Below, one piece after another: positions 13,791 through 25,840 of a stretch of 64,000 nucleotides of DNA (positions are counted from its first letter, which is position 1; each line of letters begins with the position of its first letter). The notes beneath the pieces are model-generated. The model saw only the letters and a program-made list of their open reading frames with translations, did not search any database and had not been told where the DNA came from. The stretch is from Acanthornis magna. Lineage: Eukaryota; Chordata; Aves; Passeriformes; Acanthizidae. The translations under genes were made by a program, and so were the position numbers. The stretch covers positions 14,092,001 through 14,156,000 of the forward strand of contig JAWUZG010000032.1 in the NCBI GenBank assembly GCA_036785705.1. Reading direction: 5' to 3'.

Positions 13791-15550
13791 AGTAGCTGTG
13801 TGGGGCTGAGTTGGTGGCCAGGATTAAACCATGACACACATGTACAAACAAGTCAGCTAATCTACACTAACAATGGACTTAAAAGTTTTGATTTTAAATT
13901 TTTTTATTTTAAATTTACTGTCTCAAACAAATATGACAGAGGGAAAAGTGATGCAGTCTCCCTGAACAGGACTTTTTACTTGAGAACAACACATGTGAAA
14001 GAAGAAGCAGGACTGGGACACTGCACTCTTGTGTCTCACTCCTGACTCACACAAAACAGGAAGGAACCAAAAGAATCTCACTGATAACTTATCTGCTTGA
14101 AATGCTTTTAGCCACAGGGAATGGAGATGAATTTGCCCAAAATTTACTCTGTTCATTAGGAAGCATTTCCTACCATGGAAGAGAGTATGTGAAAGCCCAT
14201 GAGAAGGAAACTGGTTCCTGATTTCAGTCAGCTCTCCATCCTCTCTTAATTTCATACATGCCTATACCACCACAGCACTGTCTAGAAGTTACGGTAACCT
14301 CCATGACATCAGTCAGAGCATAAAATGGTTTAATGAGAAAATAATTTACTTTTTTTTCCTTTTCAAGCAAGCCTTCTGGCACTATATAATTAGTACTTGC
14401 CATTAAAATACCATCATAGAACCTTTAAACAGCCCTTGGTAATGTTACTACTGCAAGGTCGTATTTCAGTTTGTTTCATGCATAACACATTAAAATAAAT
14501 GCAATTTGATTTCTTTTTTCGCCATTTCAGCCTGATCCAAAATGTGTTAAACTGATAGAAGAAGGCCAGGCATGCTGCAGAGGCTCAAGCTCCATACATT
14601 GCCTCTACCACCACAGCTGCACCACCACAGGAGAGCACAGGAAGAGGCAGCCATACTTTCTGGAGATATTCAAGGCACAGATACTTTTGGGAAAACAGGG
14701 CTGGCAAATTGGTACCTGATAGAGTCTGGGAAGCCACAAGGGAAATACTCTATGTGTACAGATCAACAGGACATAGGACTCTATGACATTTTCCATCTCT
14801 GCCTCACACTTGGACTTCACAAAACTTAAGTCTAACTCTGTGCATGAACTGCTCAGCAAGTCTAAAAGGGATTCAACATCTACTACGTGAAATTAATCAT
14901 CATTATGCTGTCAGCAGTAGAATCCAAAAGAGATGTTATTAAAAATGAGAGCAAGAGTAAAAAAGCCAGTTCTTGAGTCTGTTGGATGTCAGCATATTGC
15001 TTCAGAGTCCAAGGGAGCATTACAAACATCCAATTCTGAAATTAGGGATGCCACTTATAATTAGTTAATTAAAGAAATATTAAATTCCTATTCATAAAAT
15101 CTTCCTCCTTCCGGAACAGACATTGATTAATGCTCTCAATAAATAAAAGATCATCAACTTTTATTCTATGATAAATCTTTCAAATTGCCATGTGTTTGTA
15201 CTTTCCTGCTCTACCCACTGCATCTCCTCCAGCTGCTATGAGCTATTAGTAATATTTCCAGAATGAAAATATGGAACTGCTTCTGTTTCTTCCCAAATGC
15301 CAGAACTGACAAAAATGAAACAGAAAGTGACATTTTCAACAGTTTTTACCTGATCCCATCATCCTTGCTGAAAATAAGTGTCCAAATAATAATGTACAGC
15401 ATGCTATTCCTACTTGAGTTAAACTAATTTTTTCTTCGACTGAAGTGGGAAGAGAATCTTCATATGCCAGTCCACAATCCCTAACCATAGTAAATGTCTC
15501 TTTACTTCTCATTTCTCATCTGTAACTTGCAGTAGTGGTGGGTGGTGGAT

Positions 15551-15745
15551 GGAGCAATGAAAAAGAACCAAAAAAAACCCCAAAAAATCCCCAAAGAACA
15601 AGTCATGAACCACCACCCCTACCACCAACAAAAACCCACAAAACAAAAACAAACAAAAAACCCAAAAAACAAAAACAAAACAAAACAAACGAAAAAACAA
15701 AACCAAAATAAAAAACAACAACCCAACAAACCACAACCAAAACAA
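15551..15745 (+). repeat. A/C-rich low-complexity tract
   Basis: Nearly two hundred bases composed almost only of A and C (aacaaaaac, ccaaaaaac words). The open frames on both strands here only reflect the biased composition. Confidence 0.85.
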
Positions 15746-16452
15746 GTCCTGATCCATATATCATAGTTTAGTTAATATCTGGTCATAATAAGTAGTCCAA
15801 AATTGTTTACAGGACCATGTTAGAGAGCAGAATGTGTAAGTTTGTTGTTTTCACATAGCCACATGTCTACTGTGTCAGCTGGGGCAGGTCATGATTCTTT
15901 CATGCAAAAAGCTTGTGAAGACGTAGGCTAAAGCCGACAGGTTTACAGGGAACTATTTTGCTGAAACATTTCATTTTCCAAAATATTCCTCAGCTTTGTA
16001 GCCACAGACTTCTAAAGCAAACAGTTTCACAGTCCTTCAGGAGAACCCATTTAGACCAAGACAAAAATAAAAAAGCAGCAATGAGTTTAAATGTGATAAG
16101 GCAAAGCATTGATTTCCAGTCTACTACATTGTTCCTTTCAAAGGCATCCACAAGAATCCTTGCATTGGCTACACAGGGAGATTAAGTTCCCATGCTTTCC
16201 TTGCCTAAAAAGAGTTGCTACAAAAATTCTCTTTTCAGAGTACCTCATCTCCAGTACACCCATCTTACCACAGTACCAGTAAGAAGTCCTACCCAAAGTA
16301 GATTGCCTGCAATAGTATAGAGATCAATTTCCTTTCCTATTTATCATCCAAGCTTTAAGAGCTTGCTGGACTTTCATATTTCTGTCCCTGCAGTAAAGTT
16401 GCTGAGAATCTGGTCAACACCTTGCTGCAAAAACAGAATCACAGTAATAGCA

Positions 16453-16470
16453 ATATATATATATATATTA
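16453..16470 (+). repeat. (AT)n microsatellite
   Basis: A run of about nine AT dinucleotides. No other function is suggested. Confidence 0.85.
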
Positions 16471-16923
16471 TAGTGTTAGACAATTCATGATATGGTAATC
16501 TGCTTTAAACTATTGTTTAAGGATAATTCTGACCATGCTGAGGTTCCCTATCAACCACTCCTTTAAGTAAAGCTGAGACAAATATATAACTGTGGATGTG
16601 GAATAAGGTGGTGAACAGAGAAAGCTCTTTTCCCAGTTATGAAACAACTGAAACAAATAAAGACACCAGCAGTAAGTGAACTCTGACAGCTTTTCCCCCA
16701 ACACCTCAGTAACACAGAAACACGGAGGCAGGTAGGTCATGAGGCCTAAGATGGATACAGCCAGTAAAGATCTCTTTCATCCATCAGTGGTGCCTCATGC
16801 AAACCACAGGGAAGGAAAAGGCAAGACGGCTCACATCCTAAATGGAAACACTCCTTGGCAAACGAAAAGGAGACAGAGGTACTAAGACTAAAGGTATTGG
16901 TTATACTCTACTTACCTATTCTG

Positions 16924-17045
16924 AATCACAGAATATCCTGAGTTGGAAGGGACCCACAAGGATCATCAAATCCAACTCTTAAAAGGCTGATACAAACACA
17001 CAACTTTGCATTTAATAGCACCATGCTCTAACCCACTGAGCTAAT
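16924..17045 (-). mobile_element. CR1 LINE 3' end fragment
   Basis: The plus strand reads aatcacagaatatcctgagt then tggaagggacccacaaggat, the reverse complement of an avian CR1 3' tail. The remainder (aaatccaactct...) decays within about 100 bases. Only the 3' extremity is present, as in most 5'-truncated CR1 copies. Confidence 0.85.
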
Positions 17046-17479
17046 CTCAGTGGTCAGCTGGTGTTTGTCCCCAAATTTAGAGCCATTCCAATTCAAAGAT
17101 CCCACTGTTTGAATGGGTCCCCTAAACACTCGAACTGGAAAGCTTGCCCCTTAAATATTCCTAGACAGTACAAAAGCATGGACATTCAATTTTCCCTCAA
17201 TGAGAAAACTAGTTTGCCAAAAGAGAACCCCAGGCTACAGACGTGGCTGTTGTGATTTCCAACACTGTGTGGCAGAAAGGTACTAGAAGACAGCCTTTTG
17301 CTGACCTCTGCAAAACAGGACAAGAGAAAGAGGCTGGAGGCCTCAATTCTTGCTTTGATGCCAAAAAAAGCATTTTTTATTAACTAGCCGACAATAAAAA
17401 TGAAATTAAAAACCCAAATAGTAATTCCCACAAAGGTCACAGCAGTGTCCAACACACTTGGAAACAAAATTCAAGTGAG

Positions 17480-17650
17480 AGGTTGACCTTGAGGCTCCCA
17501 GATGATGGGGCAGAGTGCACTGTCAGCAATGCTGCGGATGACACCAGACTGGGGAGGGTGACTGATACACCAGAGGTTGTGCCGCCATCCAGAGGGACCT
17601 TGACAGGCTGAAGGAATTGGCTGACAGGAATCTCATGAACAACACAGTAC
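17480..17650 (+). mobile_element. CR1 LINE fragment, late ORF2 region
   Basis: gatgacaccagactggggag, then gtgactgatacaccagaggt and ggaccttgacaggctgaagg, match the CR1 reverse-transcriptase tail region (the part encoding 'FADDTKLGG...' and beyond) in plus orientation. Short, decayed and without a 3' end. Confidence 0.8.
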
Positions 17651-20600
17651 TATACAAACAGCTACAGAAAAAAAATTCATTATCAAGAATTTGCTGTAGA
17701 GGGGAAAATATTGGGTCATCATATGTTCAAAAGCAAGCAAACAAGAGAAGGCATTGTAACTTGCTCTTCTAACTCCTTTTTGTGCTCAGCCCAGGTTGCT
17801 ACAAGTGCATCTCAGCAGCTTGGAGGTAAATACTGAAATCTGCAGAAGCCTACCGCACAGGCACAGAAACACCCAAGAATTCTTCAAGGTGTTAAAGTGC
17901 TAGTAAAGATTTTTCTGTGGGATCTTGCAACATCTTGCAAAAAGTGATTTCATGCTCTAAAAAAGTTTGCACCAGGTCAGTAGTTACCTTTATTTTTCAA
18001 TGGGCTTAAAATCTCTGTTGCCATATGCCACTACAACTGCATATCACCTGAGACAGAGAAAACAGAAAAAAATACTGAGTTTATAAAGCTCTGGTGAGGG
18101 TGGACTCCACTATATCCAAGGTAGGAGCTGCCCTTTGATACACTGGCGTGCTTCTTGGTTGATTTCAAGGCCTCGGTACCTTGAGAATCAGCAGGGCCCT
18201 CCTGTGTTTAAGACTGAAAGCATAACAGCTTTCAGAAGAAAACTATGGAAATAATTCACAAGCCAACAGAGCCAGTTTAGAACACCCGGCACAGCAGCCA
18301 CTGTGCCAAGGCTGTGGGCACTACAGTTACTGAGAGCCAGCACATACTTATGATGCCTCTGATATGGCCAGTTTCCTTCTGTGGTGTTTTCATAAAGCCT
18401 TTTCAGTACTTAGTGTAATTCTTACTCTGTGTAACTCCTTTTGTGAAGAATATTTTAAATCTCAGAACCTTAATGAGCTGAATTTTTTATTATCAAAGTA
18501 GCAGACTTGTCTGTGCTCTAAGTTACATGAGGTTTGAAAGCACAACCCAGGAGAAATTAAATTCAGCTTCAAAACTACATGAACTTGGACATTACTGAAA
18601 TTAAGGTGGTCATTTCAGGCTCTGAACAACACAGCTCAATGACTGCTATGCAGGCAAAACTTTTATTTGGAACATTGGGAATATTAGGAATATTTATACA
18701 AAGTCCACTCCATTAAAAAAACTAAACATCGCACACACATGTGATCATTGCCACTTATGGTGAAAGCCTTACAGTTTCTGCAGCAATTGGTGCATTTCTA
18801 ATACATCCAATAGCACTTCACAGAGTAAGCTTGCAGTGCACAGTAGTACACAAACTTTTCCATCTCCTTGTCCACCAAAGATTTATCAATACTAAACCTT
18901 CAGTTATTGCTGCTCATTCTGAAGCTGCAAAGGAGCAGTGAGCAAAGGACTAAGTAAAACCTGGGTTTATTGTTTCTACGAAAGAAGAGGCTGGAAACTA
19001 GAAGACGAGAATGAATAAATGGTAGCCTAAAAATGGCAGCGTGTAACTTTCAATGAGTTTTCAGCCAAATTCCAGCCAAAACCTCCTTTTTGATGCCATC
19101 AGCCAGAAGAGAGAGTGCCCTGGGAGTGGAATTTCCACCTCTACTTGTGGAGCAAGCCTGTTCTAGCAGCAGATGCACTTGTTTCATAGAAAGGATCAGA
19201 GAAAGAGAGGAACGAGTCCTGGCTGAAAGGCATTTCTATATAGCTGATCCCAGAAAAGCTAACAGGCTCCACATGGCACAGGAACAGAAGGAGAAACTTG
19301 CAGATTCTCCTTCAGGACATGATCATAAATGTACTGCTTAACTTTAAACTAACCAATTTCCTACTTGTCTGCTGACAGCCACCACCTGGAAGCTGGAAAA
19401 CAGTCCACAGTTAGTGTACCTCACAAATACAGTGAGACGTAATCATTAACATTTGCAAAGCACATAGATAAAGTTCAGATGAAAAGGTTCACTACCACTG
19501 AGTACACACAGATGGAGGGAAGAGATAACACATTACCTGTATTTGTTGAAGTGGTGCAATATAATTCAATTCTACAACCATAAGCAAATATGGCTACGCA
19601 CACGTGCATGCACACACATTCTCCTTCAGCCCATGTGCTAACAGCTCTTTGTGTGACACAAAGATGTGATCCTGGAAACTCCACCGCACTTACAGCCCAA
19701 TTCCATCTTTGCATTATGCATGAACATGGGCAGCATGTCTTGTAAACATCTTCAAATACACCTAATAGGAAAAAGATTCAGCCCATTTTTCCCTTCTATT
19801 GCAATAGAGGCAGTATAAAGAAGGCAGAGTAAACAAAAATATCTCCATGTGTCTATAAGGAAAACAGAAAAAAAACTTTATGCTTAATACATCCTTTGTA
19901 TCTTTTTCTTTTTTGCTCGTGCATCAGCAGCTGTTCCCAGTGTTGTGTCACCAAATGGCACGAGCACAGTTCTCATCCCGAAGTGCCGTGTTGCTATCTA
20001 TGACATCTGCAGAAGTGGTGGGGTCCCCTTCAGAACAAAACTGTAACAGTAGACAAAACACAGCCCTAGAAGCCCAGTCACATTGCAGGCAGACACAGCT
20101 GATAAATCATGAAGACTGGAGAGCTGAGCAGGAGGCAGGAGCAAGCAGCTTGTATTCCCTGCGCAGCTCTCACGACCTCTTCACCTACTGTACAGGGGTT
20201 GTAGCCATGCTCACGCAGCAGGTACAGCTGCTGTGCTTAAAGCAAAGGGCACCTGGCACCCTCCCAGCCACATAACCTACAGCACAGGCAGCTATTTCCT
20301 TGGAGTCAGGGTTCACTGCCGAACAAACATACGTGACATATTCCTGCAGAATTACAGGATGGTGAAATGACTATGTGAAGAATGACTCCTCTTCAACTTT
20401 AATGGCAGTCTGTGGAGACAAATCTGGAAATAGTTTACCACTCCGTGACATTAGTTGAGAATCCAGTCTCAGGTGTTGCGCTCTCCTTATCTTCCTAAAA
20501 CAAACTTTAAAGGAATATGGAAGGGAGGAAAAAATAAATCTTACAGTACTGAGAATGATATAAAAACCTTTGGATCCACTTTCCCTGCTTACTTTCTTAT

Positions 20601-21719
20601 TTGAGAATTATTCATGAAAATTATGATTTTTTTAAATTATTGTAAGGGAGAGAACCAACTCTCAGCTTTCCCCCAGCTGTACATTATTATTTGAGAGCAA
20701 GTGTAGTGGATGTGTTTAAGTCCGCTTTAAGGTCAACTTGCCTTTTGTTTGTGTACTTGCTTATCTGCTTTTCATACATGCCATATCCTTTATGCAAATG
20801 AATTAAGAAAAAAAATACCCCAAACATACCCAGGCTTTTAATGGTTATATTCCCTTCACTACCTGAAAAGCTCAGGCATTATTTAGAATGACCCCAAACA
20901 TTAAAATTATGTGCCTTAAAGCAACTCTACAGATCTACAAAGATGTTATCTAAATCAAGGAGTATGATGATCTGTTCTAAACCATCACCTAACTCAGACC
21001 TTCTTCCTGGATCAGTTTCCTCCGAGAAACTGCAGTTGAATGAAATGTTCTACCACTCCATGAGACCATTAATCCTGTTGAAAAGCCTGATTTTGGCTGG
21101 GTCAAAAGCATCCTCCAAGACAAGGCACACAAAGAAAATGCACAAAGCCAATGTTTTTGACAAACTCACAGTGTTCCCATGAAAAGATGAACCAAGGAAT
21201 TCTCCCTTTGCAAAGGTTGAGACATGCAAATTCAGGCACCTTCATGTGCTCCGAATGCAGTTGCAGAAGACCCAGGCCAGGCAGACACCAGAGCCCGGAG
21301 AGAACTCCCCTGTGCAGTCCTCAGAAGCCACTCCAGGATCATCATGCCCCCTTCACTTGACTGCTCAACTCTTTGCTATCTGTAACCACGGCTCAGTCAC
21401 ACAACACTCACTCAAGGCCCAATTTAATGTTTCAGGCCCTAAAGGAAATCTATACATTTTATTGAAACAGAACACTGTGAGCATTTCAGTCACTCGAGTT
21501 ACAGGAAACAAAACATGCTTTAAGCAACACCTTGATAAACTTAAGTGCATTCTTCAAGGCTGATCTAAAGACCAGAGTTTCAACTTCGGTTAGTATATTA
21601 GTATTAGTTCCTGCCAACCCTTATCTGAAGCCATTGCAAAAGTTTGCTATTTTCTCATGTTATTCAAGTGCCAAGAAAAGAGGGGATAAAAGACAGGTCA
21701 GGCTAAAGAAATAGTATTC

Positions 21720-21910
21720 TATGTGAGAAATAAAGGCAAAAAAGAGAAAGCAAGAAAGAGAATGAAACAGAGAAATAGAGAAAAAAAAACAAGAACAGAA
21801 AGAGAAAAACCAAAGAACAGAAAGAGGAAAAACCAAAGAACAGAAAGAGAAAAACCGAAGAACAGAAAGAGAGGAAAGAAATAGAAAAACAGAAAAGAGA
21901 ACAAAAAGCA
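21720..21910 (+). repeat. Homopurine minisatellite, 22-23 base unit
   Basis: Units start at 21793, 21815, 21838 and 21860 with the core gaacagaaagagaaaaacc; spacing is 22, 23 and 22 bases. They sit inside a nearly pure purine tract of about 190 bases. The poly-F/L/S minus-strand frames here are artefacts. Confidence 0.88.
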
Positions 21911-22645
21911 GAATTCTTGCTAGAACAACAAAGATAGCTCACCTGAAGAGTATCTTCATCTCCAGCAGACTCTTCACATCCAACTCCCTTCCTCCAGGCA
22001 AAGCCTTCAAGGGCTCCTAGTGCTGAAAGACTAGTGTAATATGAGTCCATGCAGGTATCTGAAAGCTGCTACAAAAATGGTATTTTTGGGGTGCCATGAT
22101 ACACACTATAGTTGAGGAAGAATTTTCTTGGAAAGCAAAAACTTTTTAGGCAGCGTTTGTGTCAGATACCACTCTCTCATTAAAGAAAAATCTCACACAA
22201 GCAATTAGAGGGACTCCCTGAACTCACAAGAACTCCTCTGCTGCATCATTGCCAAAACCCTTTCATTTCAAATATATACCGTGTGTATGTGAATTTGCTG
22301 GCCTTCCACAATTAATACGGTTTTTTTTCCTCAAGGTTAGACACCTGAAACACTACAGAAAGAGTCTCTCCTTGATATTTCCTAGGTCTGCCACAGCTAG
22401 AGCCTTGATAGGAGGGATTCACCTTTTGGATCCCTGAGCATCTCATTTGACCAGTGTTCAGCACATCAGATGACGGAGAGAGAAAACCTTTCCTTTCAGT
22501 TTAATTAGCAGCCTCTTCAGCAGAGTTTTACAAACTTTTCTTGGAGTAAAACAAATGGAAACCATTCTGAGATCATTAGATACCTTAATTGACCAGTTCC
22601 TGCAAAGTGTCTCTGATGACATCCTGCAAGTCAAGGATTAAGGGC

Positions 22646-22695
22646 TTAAGTTACTTTATTTTACTTTAAGTTACTTTATTTACTTTATTTTACCT
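22646..22695 (+). repeat. AT-rich tandem repeat (taagttacttta)
   Basis: Direct repeats of ttaagttactttatt and tttactttatttta over about 50 bases. A simple local expansion. Confidence 0.8.
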
Positions 22696-22889
22696 TTATA
22701 TTTAGAATATGATCTAACAATCCAATGCTCTGTTCTAACCTGTCTTTACATTAGAGCCAGAAATTGAGTAAGGAAAAGAGTTCAGGCTGCCAAGGGGCTG
22801 CAGAACATGATTTCAATAGCAGAATAATCAATGAACACAAGTTGAATGCTGTTGAAAGATCTCCAGAGAGTCTCTTTCTGTATTATCCA

Positions 22890-22915
22890 AAAAAAAAAAG
22901 GGGGGGAGGGGGAAG
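22890..22915 (+). repeat. A11-G7 purine run
   Basis: A run of A followed by gggggggaggggg, similar in design to the 13640 tract. Low complexity. Confidence 0.8.
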
Positions 22916-24467
22916 GCATGGGGACAAAAATGGACACATTTGAAAGCCAAAAGCATTCATTTCAGAATATGCAGCTATAATAGCCTATTGTCACCTATAG
23001 ATGATGCTAACCACAGGGTGGGGGATGGGGAATTCAGTTATAAAACATATGGTAGGAAGGTATCATCAAGATTTATACCACAAGTTAAATTAGGAAATAC
23101 AGTAATTTTTTTGTTCACGCTGTTCTGTGAAAGTTTGCAGAATCAGTGTTTATAAGGAAATTCCATTCAACAATACTGTCAGATTATTCACTAAATACAA
23201 CCTCTGTCCTTGAGAAACAAAAGCAGCAAAGGTTCTATAATTGACTGAAGTCTCCCACTTTACTTGCATTTTCAATATACAATGCAAAAAAGTTATACAC
23301 TCCTCAAATGCCTTGGCCCAATAACTGTGACAGCAAGTCCTGAAGGCAGTGCAGTATTATTAAACTTTTAATATTGTTTTCTGCATTTGAATGTGAAAAC
23401 ATTTACCAGTTTTAATTATCCCTCTATTTTTTAAGAAGTTACTGAAGTTGGGGATAATGAATGATGAAGGAGAAAAGAAAATGCTTAGGGTTGTTCAAGG
23501 AAACTGTTTTGGAGGTTGGTTGGTTTGTCTTTGAGACACAACAAATACTTCACTAGAATCCTTTTGTTAACATTGTATTTCTTACACTAAACAGCTAAAA
23601 TACATCTCCTTGAACTTATATACCTATATGCTAAATACTATTTTTTACTGCAAACTCTGATGTGTTGTTTTATGTCCACTAGAACCTGGGAATTCCACCT
23701 TGTTTTGGTGCAAGTTAAAGGCATTAACAAGCCCAGAAAAGACAAAATTGTTACTGCAAAGATGGAATTCACATTTGACATTACAAAAAAAGGCCACAAA
23801 GTTGGGCATCTGAGCTAGAAAATGCCAGCTTTGACATGTTCTGGACTTAACAAAGCTGTTCTAACACAGCAGTTTAATGTTCTTAACTCCAGAAGAATGG
23901 TACACTGATCATTCCTCACTTTTGTTTATGAATACTACATATAACCAGTGATGATGCCTAAACAAACTGTGACAATGAAACCACAACTCGAAAGTAGTCA
24001 AGTTCCTTGGCATGGTGGAAACATCAATCCTCTTAAAATTTCAGGAGGATGCGATTTTCAACAGCATATTTTGAAAAACAAAAAATAAAAGGCAAATTAA
24101 CAATAATTTTACATTTGATAATAAATTAGGTTCACACCTGGAAAGGCCCACTGCTTCCACAGCTATTTCTCACATTACATTAGCTTTCTTTTAAACCAAA
24201 AGGATAGTTTCCACAGGCCCTAAGGCCCTTTAGTGCATCAAGTATAGCCCTTAATGCAACTATTATCATCAGTATAGTGAATGAATTACCAGTAGAATTT
24301 AAAACAGAATTAAAACCTACCTCTTTGCCGGTGTAGCTTCAAAATGTGTACAGTTCTTGCTTCAGACACAAAAGGAATACTTACAGATTACTCTAGTTAC
24401 CTAAATCATTGATTATATAGACAGCACATAAAAGTATACTAGCTTCGTATAAATCAAGATTTTATGG

Positions 24468-24473
24468 TTTATT
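24468..24473 (-). terminator. Second, more distal AATAAA
   Basis: Minus-strand acgcaataaaccataaaat. It lacks as clear a GT-rich downstream element as the site at 24900, but could serve as an alternative distal end giving a 3' UTR of about 1.26 kb. Confidence 0.3.
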
Positions 24474-24720
24474 GCGTTTGTTTACAATTTTTGTGGGGGA
24501 TTTTTTTGGTGTAGCTTGACCTGAAATCATTAAGACATATCTACATTGGTTTTTCAAGATTCTTTTATCACACAGTGATCAATTCTCTACATTCATTTTC
24601 CGCAGATATCTCCATTCCAGTTTTCCAGAGTTCATGAGTACTGACACTACTGAGAAAGTACAAGTTCAAATACAGCAATACAAACAAGACAAACTAGACA
24701 GAATATTGCAGATAAGGCTA

Positions 24721-24766
24721 CCTTTTTTTTCTTTTCTTTTTTTTTTTTTAATATATATATAAATTT
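24721..24766 (+). repeat. Poly-T and (AT)n tract
   Basis: T-rich run interrupted by C, then atatatatat. It lies just beyond the likely IBTK polyadenylation site. On the minus strand it is ATTAAA followed by a long A run, and could be mistaken for a polyadenylated end in cDNA data. Confidence 0.8.
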
Positions 24767-24879
24767 GTTTCAACCAGGCACAGAGAACTTTGGAACACAA
24801 TATTGAAAGCCATCTTCGATAATCTTTGCAGGTTAGGTGCTCACAAATTCCCCAGTCAAGTGCTCACCCCTATAGCTTT

Positions 24880-25714
24880 AGCAACATATACACAGATCTT
24901 TTATTTCCTCAGCACTTCAAGTGAATTGCCCCTTAAACACAGCGGTTCTAAAACGGTACCATATTTACCAGAGTAAGACTACAGATGGGCTAATTAAGTG
25001 GCACCACGTTCTCTTGAGCTGCGTGCTTTACTTCAAGACAGAGCTGGCTGCTCCAAGGCCAGACTCACCCACAGCAGTGACAAACAAGCACAGCTGAGCC
25101 AAGCACAGGCAATGGCTGGGCACAGAGGCACCGCCTGGGGCATGACAGGGAAACGCACTGGCCACAGCAACCAGAGAACCAGGACTCGCACAAGTAACTT
25201 AAGAAAAACTGCACTGTCAAACTGTACTTTTACATTTAGTTCAAGCACAAACTTCTTCCCAATATCCCCAATTTGCAAGAAAGCTCTGAAGGACACAGCA
25301 CCCCCCAAAACTTTAAAGGTGTTTAATTCTGCACATTTAATTCCACATTAAATCACAAAATAAACACTCGCTTTTCAGCCACCTGTAAATTTAACAAAAA
25401 AGCCCTACAATTTAAGATTAGCAAATACATTCCCAATCTACAGCCTCATGTAACATTACTAATAATATGTGTCATTAAAGAAATTCTCCCAAAACATACA
25501 TACAATAGATACTGTGGGTAAAGGACACAGTGAACACATTATTTCATTCTCTCTAAAAATACCTAGTGATTATGGGCAGTGTTTTAATGCTGATGTTAAA
25601 AATTACATGATTTTTGTTCTTCCAGTCCTGTTTTACTTGTAAGAAGAATTACAATTTCAAAAGTGCACATACAACTGTGAAAACCATGGAAGGGAGGACT
25701 GTGAAGAGGACGAA
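24880..25714 (-). other. IBTK: Probable IBTK 3' UTR
   Basis: This non-coding sequence follows the IBTK stop on the minus strand. It is mostly AT-rich, but 25000-25210 is notably GC-richer. The best end signal is the AATAAA at 24900-24905, which would place cleavage near 24880. An open frame on either strand across 25000-25350 has no recognisable homology and lies inside this UTR, so I do not call it a gene. Confidence 0.6.
24900..24905 (-). terminator. Candidate polyadenylation signal AATAAA for IBTK
   Basis: On the minus strand this reads gaggaaataaaagatctg, followed within 30 bases by the GT-rich gtgtatatgttg, the expected downstream element. It lies about 810 bases beyond the stop codon. 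Confidence 0.55.
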
Positions 25715-25840
25715 TTAGTGCTTGTTCCACATAGGTGCTGCTATAGGTCCCTGGGGAGCCCTTTCAACGGTCACAAACTCATCAGGGTTGTCAAAAGCTT
25801 CATAGTGGACTAACAAGTCTTGAATAGCACACTCCTCAAT
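25715..25840 (-). CDS. IBTK: IBTK terminal coding exon W22 and stop
   Basis: 126 bases, 41 codons plus TAA at 25715-25717; residues 998-1038. Reads [20 protein letters not shown] then [11 protein letters not shown] and ends APMWNKH. The acceptor ttccttccag has a good pyrimidine tract. As I recall the human protein, it carries two more residues (GC) after MWNKH, so the stop here is slightly earlier. Confidence 0.96.
   Translation of the reverse strand: MEECAIQDLLVHYEAFDNPDEFVTVERAPQGPIAAPMWNKH

Larger units (their letters stand above)
17650..24450. other. Gene-free sequence downstream of IBTK
   Basis: No supported gene. The frames at 18741-18941, 19090-19341, 19880-20275 and 20943-21563 have no recognisable homology. 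Low-complexity tracts are listed separately; elsewhere I see nothing definable. Confidence 0.65.

Noticed and set aside
18645..18960. Minus-strand sequence ending in AATAAAAG, looking like a processed pseudogene or 3' UTR
   Set aside because: No open frame in any minus-strand phase with recognisable protein similarity, and no poly(A) tract or target-site duplication was found.
19880..20275. 131-codon open frame on the plus strand
   Set aside because: No domain, no recognisable homologue, no splice or promoter context. The length is possible by chance in 64 kb over six frames.
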